In this document: one piece after another, positions 62,267 to 64,000 of the stretch
How positions within the stretch are numbered: position 1 is the first letter of the stretch
Layout of the letters: the number at the start of each line of letters is the position of its first letter
Source: Saccharum officinarum
Lineage: Eukaryota > Streptophyta > Magnoliopsida > Poales > Poaceae
Reading direction: 5' to 3'
Assembly: GCA_020631735.1 (NCBI GenBank)
Contig: CM036159.1
Location: forward strand, 15,105,511-15,169,510
DNA: 64,000 nucleotides
Made by a program: the position numbers and the translations under genes
Notes under the pieces: model-generated
Databases searched by the model: none
Seen by the model: only the letters and a program-made list of their open reading frames with translations
Told to the model about the DNA's origin: nothing

Positions 62267-62984
62267 TCAGCACTGCTCCAGAACCGTGCCATTGCCGGAG
62301 TAGACGGCGCAGCCGTGGCCGTTCTGCGGCTTGCAGTAGCAGCTGCACTTGTCAGATTGCCCTTGTAGTTCTGGCATGTCATGTAGCCCTTGTTTAGTTC
62401 CCAATTTCATCCTCTAAATTTCACTATACAAAAAGGAGATTCTCCATCACATCAAAATGTCGGCAAATGCATGGAGTACTAAATATAGATGAAATCAAAA
62501 ACTAATAGCACAGTTTTGTTGTACTTTGCGAGACGAACATTTTAAGTCTAATTAATCAATTTTTGGACAATTTTTTTGTACTAAAAAATAAAACGCGCTA
62601 CAAGGTTCCGACCGGAACACTGTAGCGCACAGTGCCGATTCGGCGTTCCCAAGTCGGAAACTAAACACGGCCGTAGACTCCTTGCACGCACATGACAGTG
62701 CAGACTGTTTCACTATGTTGGGCCGTCGTCCCCAATGTCAAAAGTGCTGATTTACAAGACACAAACACGGTAGAAGAGATCTCATGAGTGCCTATATTTT
62801 GGAAATTGAGGGATACTAATCATTAGCGACAAGTTGAATTGTAAAAGGATAAATTATATCGCAAGGAAATTGAAATAGAAAACCCAGAAGAATTAATGTG
62901 GAGTAATTCATGAAAGGAGCATATATTGGTGTATGTACCAAAGAGGACGACGACAGCGACGACGGAGAAGTTCAGGGAGGCCAT
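62267..62984 (-). pseudogene. potato type II proteinase inhibitor-like gene (copy D), broken by a MITE and a frameshift
   Basis: Exon 1 (62984-62939) is a start and signal-peptide sequence MASLNFSVVAVVVLF, ending in phase 1 like copies A-C. Exon 2 starts at 62704 with VCTVMCVQGV and is cut by a 287-bp MITE (62386-62672). After the element the sequence resumes with YMTCQNYKG and then, one base out of frame near 62355, DKCSCYCKPQNGHGC and TVLEQC to a TGA at 62267-62269. Without the MITE, exon order and spacing of eight cysteines match copy C. The TAC/GTA triplet on both sides of the MITE is its target duplication. The copy cannot make a normal inhibitor. Confidence 0.88.
62386..62672. mobile_element. 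Tourist-like MITE in exon 2 of inhibitor copy D
   Basis: Ends GCCCTTGTTTAGTTCCC and GGAAACTAAACACGGCC. Flanking GTA on both sides (62383-62385 and 62673-62675). Interior GCGAGACGAACATTTTAAG and CATGGAGTACTAAATATAG, as in the other copies. Confidence 0.9.
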
Positions 62985-64000
62985 GACTGCTATGTATCGA
63001 AGTCCGTAGGGTATATGCGCACTGAACAGTCCCTATCGCCAAACTTGCCTTCAAGATCTAGCAAATTGAGAAGGTACCACCTTCACCACATAACCACTCT
63101 ATCCCAAATAAACTTCACTTCATTAGTATGCCATTGTTTATACCAAACGTAAGGGGTCAATGCCTTGGCTTTAGCAGCTCGATCAGCTTCCGTTGTCCAT
63201 CTCGAATTCTCGATTGATCCAACAGCATGGGCACCGCAGTGGTGATTGGTGAAGGGCGGGCGAGGACATTGATGACTTGAGGTTCAGGTATCGTCACGCG
63301 CATGATAAATTTCGGGAGCTCACAATCATTGCCTTTTTATCATTACAATATTTGTGTCTTTTTATCATTGACATATTTCCGAGTTGGTAGTGTGTATCAG
63401 CAAATACCACTTACGAATGGAGGAAATTTTGTCTTTTTTTTTACCATGGCAAAATCCAGCTTTAAAGCTGATTAAATTCTACACTACTATCTTTTTTCAT
63501 GCTTGTTATTTATTTCCTTTATCTTTTGATATATAGGTCTAAGTACAATCTAGATATATGATCAATTTCGTAGTTTTTAGCACTTTAGAGTGAAACTATT
63601 TTTTTCCTAATTCTTTAGCTTTTATATGGATTTTTTATTAAGATAGTTTTAACTCATTTATTTATAACTGTATAGAAATCAAATTGCTAGTTTTTCTTTG
63701 CACGATCAGGTTGGAAGAGGGTGAAACAGAACAAATGACATGTATACGTAGCTTGTCCTTCAAGACGAAGGGAGTTCAAACTTCTACGCGTTGACTGAAA
63801 ATTGCATGGATGTTTGCTCAGAAGCAAGTCATACTTTGCTCATTTCAAACTGCATGTCTGCAAGTCCAACGTATATTCCAATTCCCGCTTAAATCTGCGA
63901 AGGCAAGTTTTAGATGATGTATTTAAATTCCTGCTTAAATCAGCAAATGAAAGACCCAACGGCGATCAGACAGGGTTGAATGGGCCTGAATTTTTTTTCC
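62985..64000. other. intergenic, no gene seen
   Basis: AT-rich DNA. A near-repeat of TTTTTATCATT lies at 63335-63370. The frame at 62910-63152 overlaps the antisense of copy D exon 1 and is not supported. Confidence 0.35.

Overview
The window is plant nuclear DNA, most probably from a panicoid grass such as Sorghum. The support is GC-rich 5' ends, spliced genes with short GT-AG introns, a Sirevirus-type copia element, Stowaway, Tourist-like and Mutator-like MITEs in introns and gene flanks, and grass-type proteins. No prokaryotic, organellar or CRISPR features were seen. Species assignment is inference.

Layout. 1-6826 is the 3' part of a Ty1/copia Sirevirus: end of RT and RNase H, a spacer rich in CCGGACGC palindromes, a decayed envelope-like frame, polypurine tract and a 1.58-kb 3' LTR. 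It abuts a minus-strand gypsy-type LTR (6832-10241), which it probably interrupted. 11137-13217 is a PPR gene relic carrying a LINE and a MITE. Five protein genes follow whose exons I could join with consistent phases: UTP4/POPCORN (minus, 13813-18827, 11 exons, 816 aa), ADP-glucose pyrophosphorylase large subunit (plus, 21694-26268, 15 exons, 507 aa), a TIFY-CCT-GATA factor (minus, 27846-31603, 7 exons, 252 aa), an intronless mitochondrial ribosomal L7/L12 (minus, 40039-40542) and FOLT1, a folate carrier (plus, 50312-54850, 11 exons, 320 aa).

Two small gene families stand out. The first is a tandem pair of genes for an unrecognised ~100-aa protein (42746-43033 and 47812-48117), duplicated with its flanks. 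The second is a set of four small cysteine-rich potato-type-II-like proteinase inhibitor genes at 36.7, 55.5, 58.4 and 62.3-63.0 kb. The last of these is broken by a MITE in exon 2 and by a frameshift.

The housekeeping genes are functionally unrelated: 18S rRNA processing, starch synthesis, transcription, mitochondrial translation and folate transport. Between and inside them lie many insertions, several dated by exact target-site duplications (LINEs at 11.6, 14.2, 24.2, 26.4 and 38.4 kb; a 662-bp Mutator-type fold-back at 44.2 kb; a Stowaway at 17.0 kb). I found no new multi-gene system. The most unusual signals are an envelope-like frame broken only by TAG codons, the duplicated unknown-protein locus with its conserved promoter block, the long fold-back elements, and a LINE whose 5' end carries 41 bp copied from the neighbouring starch gene.
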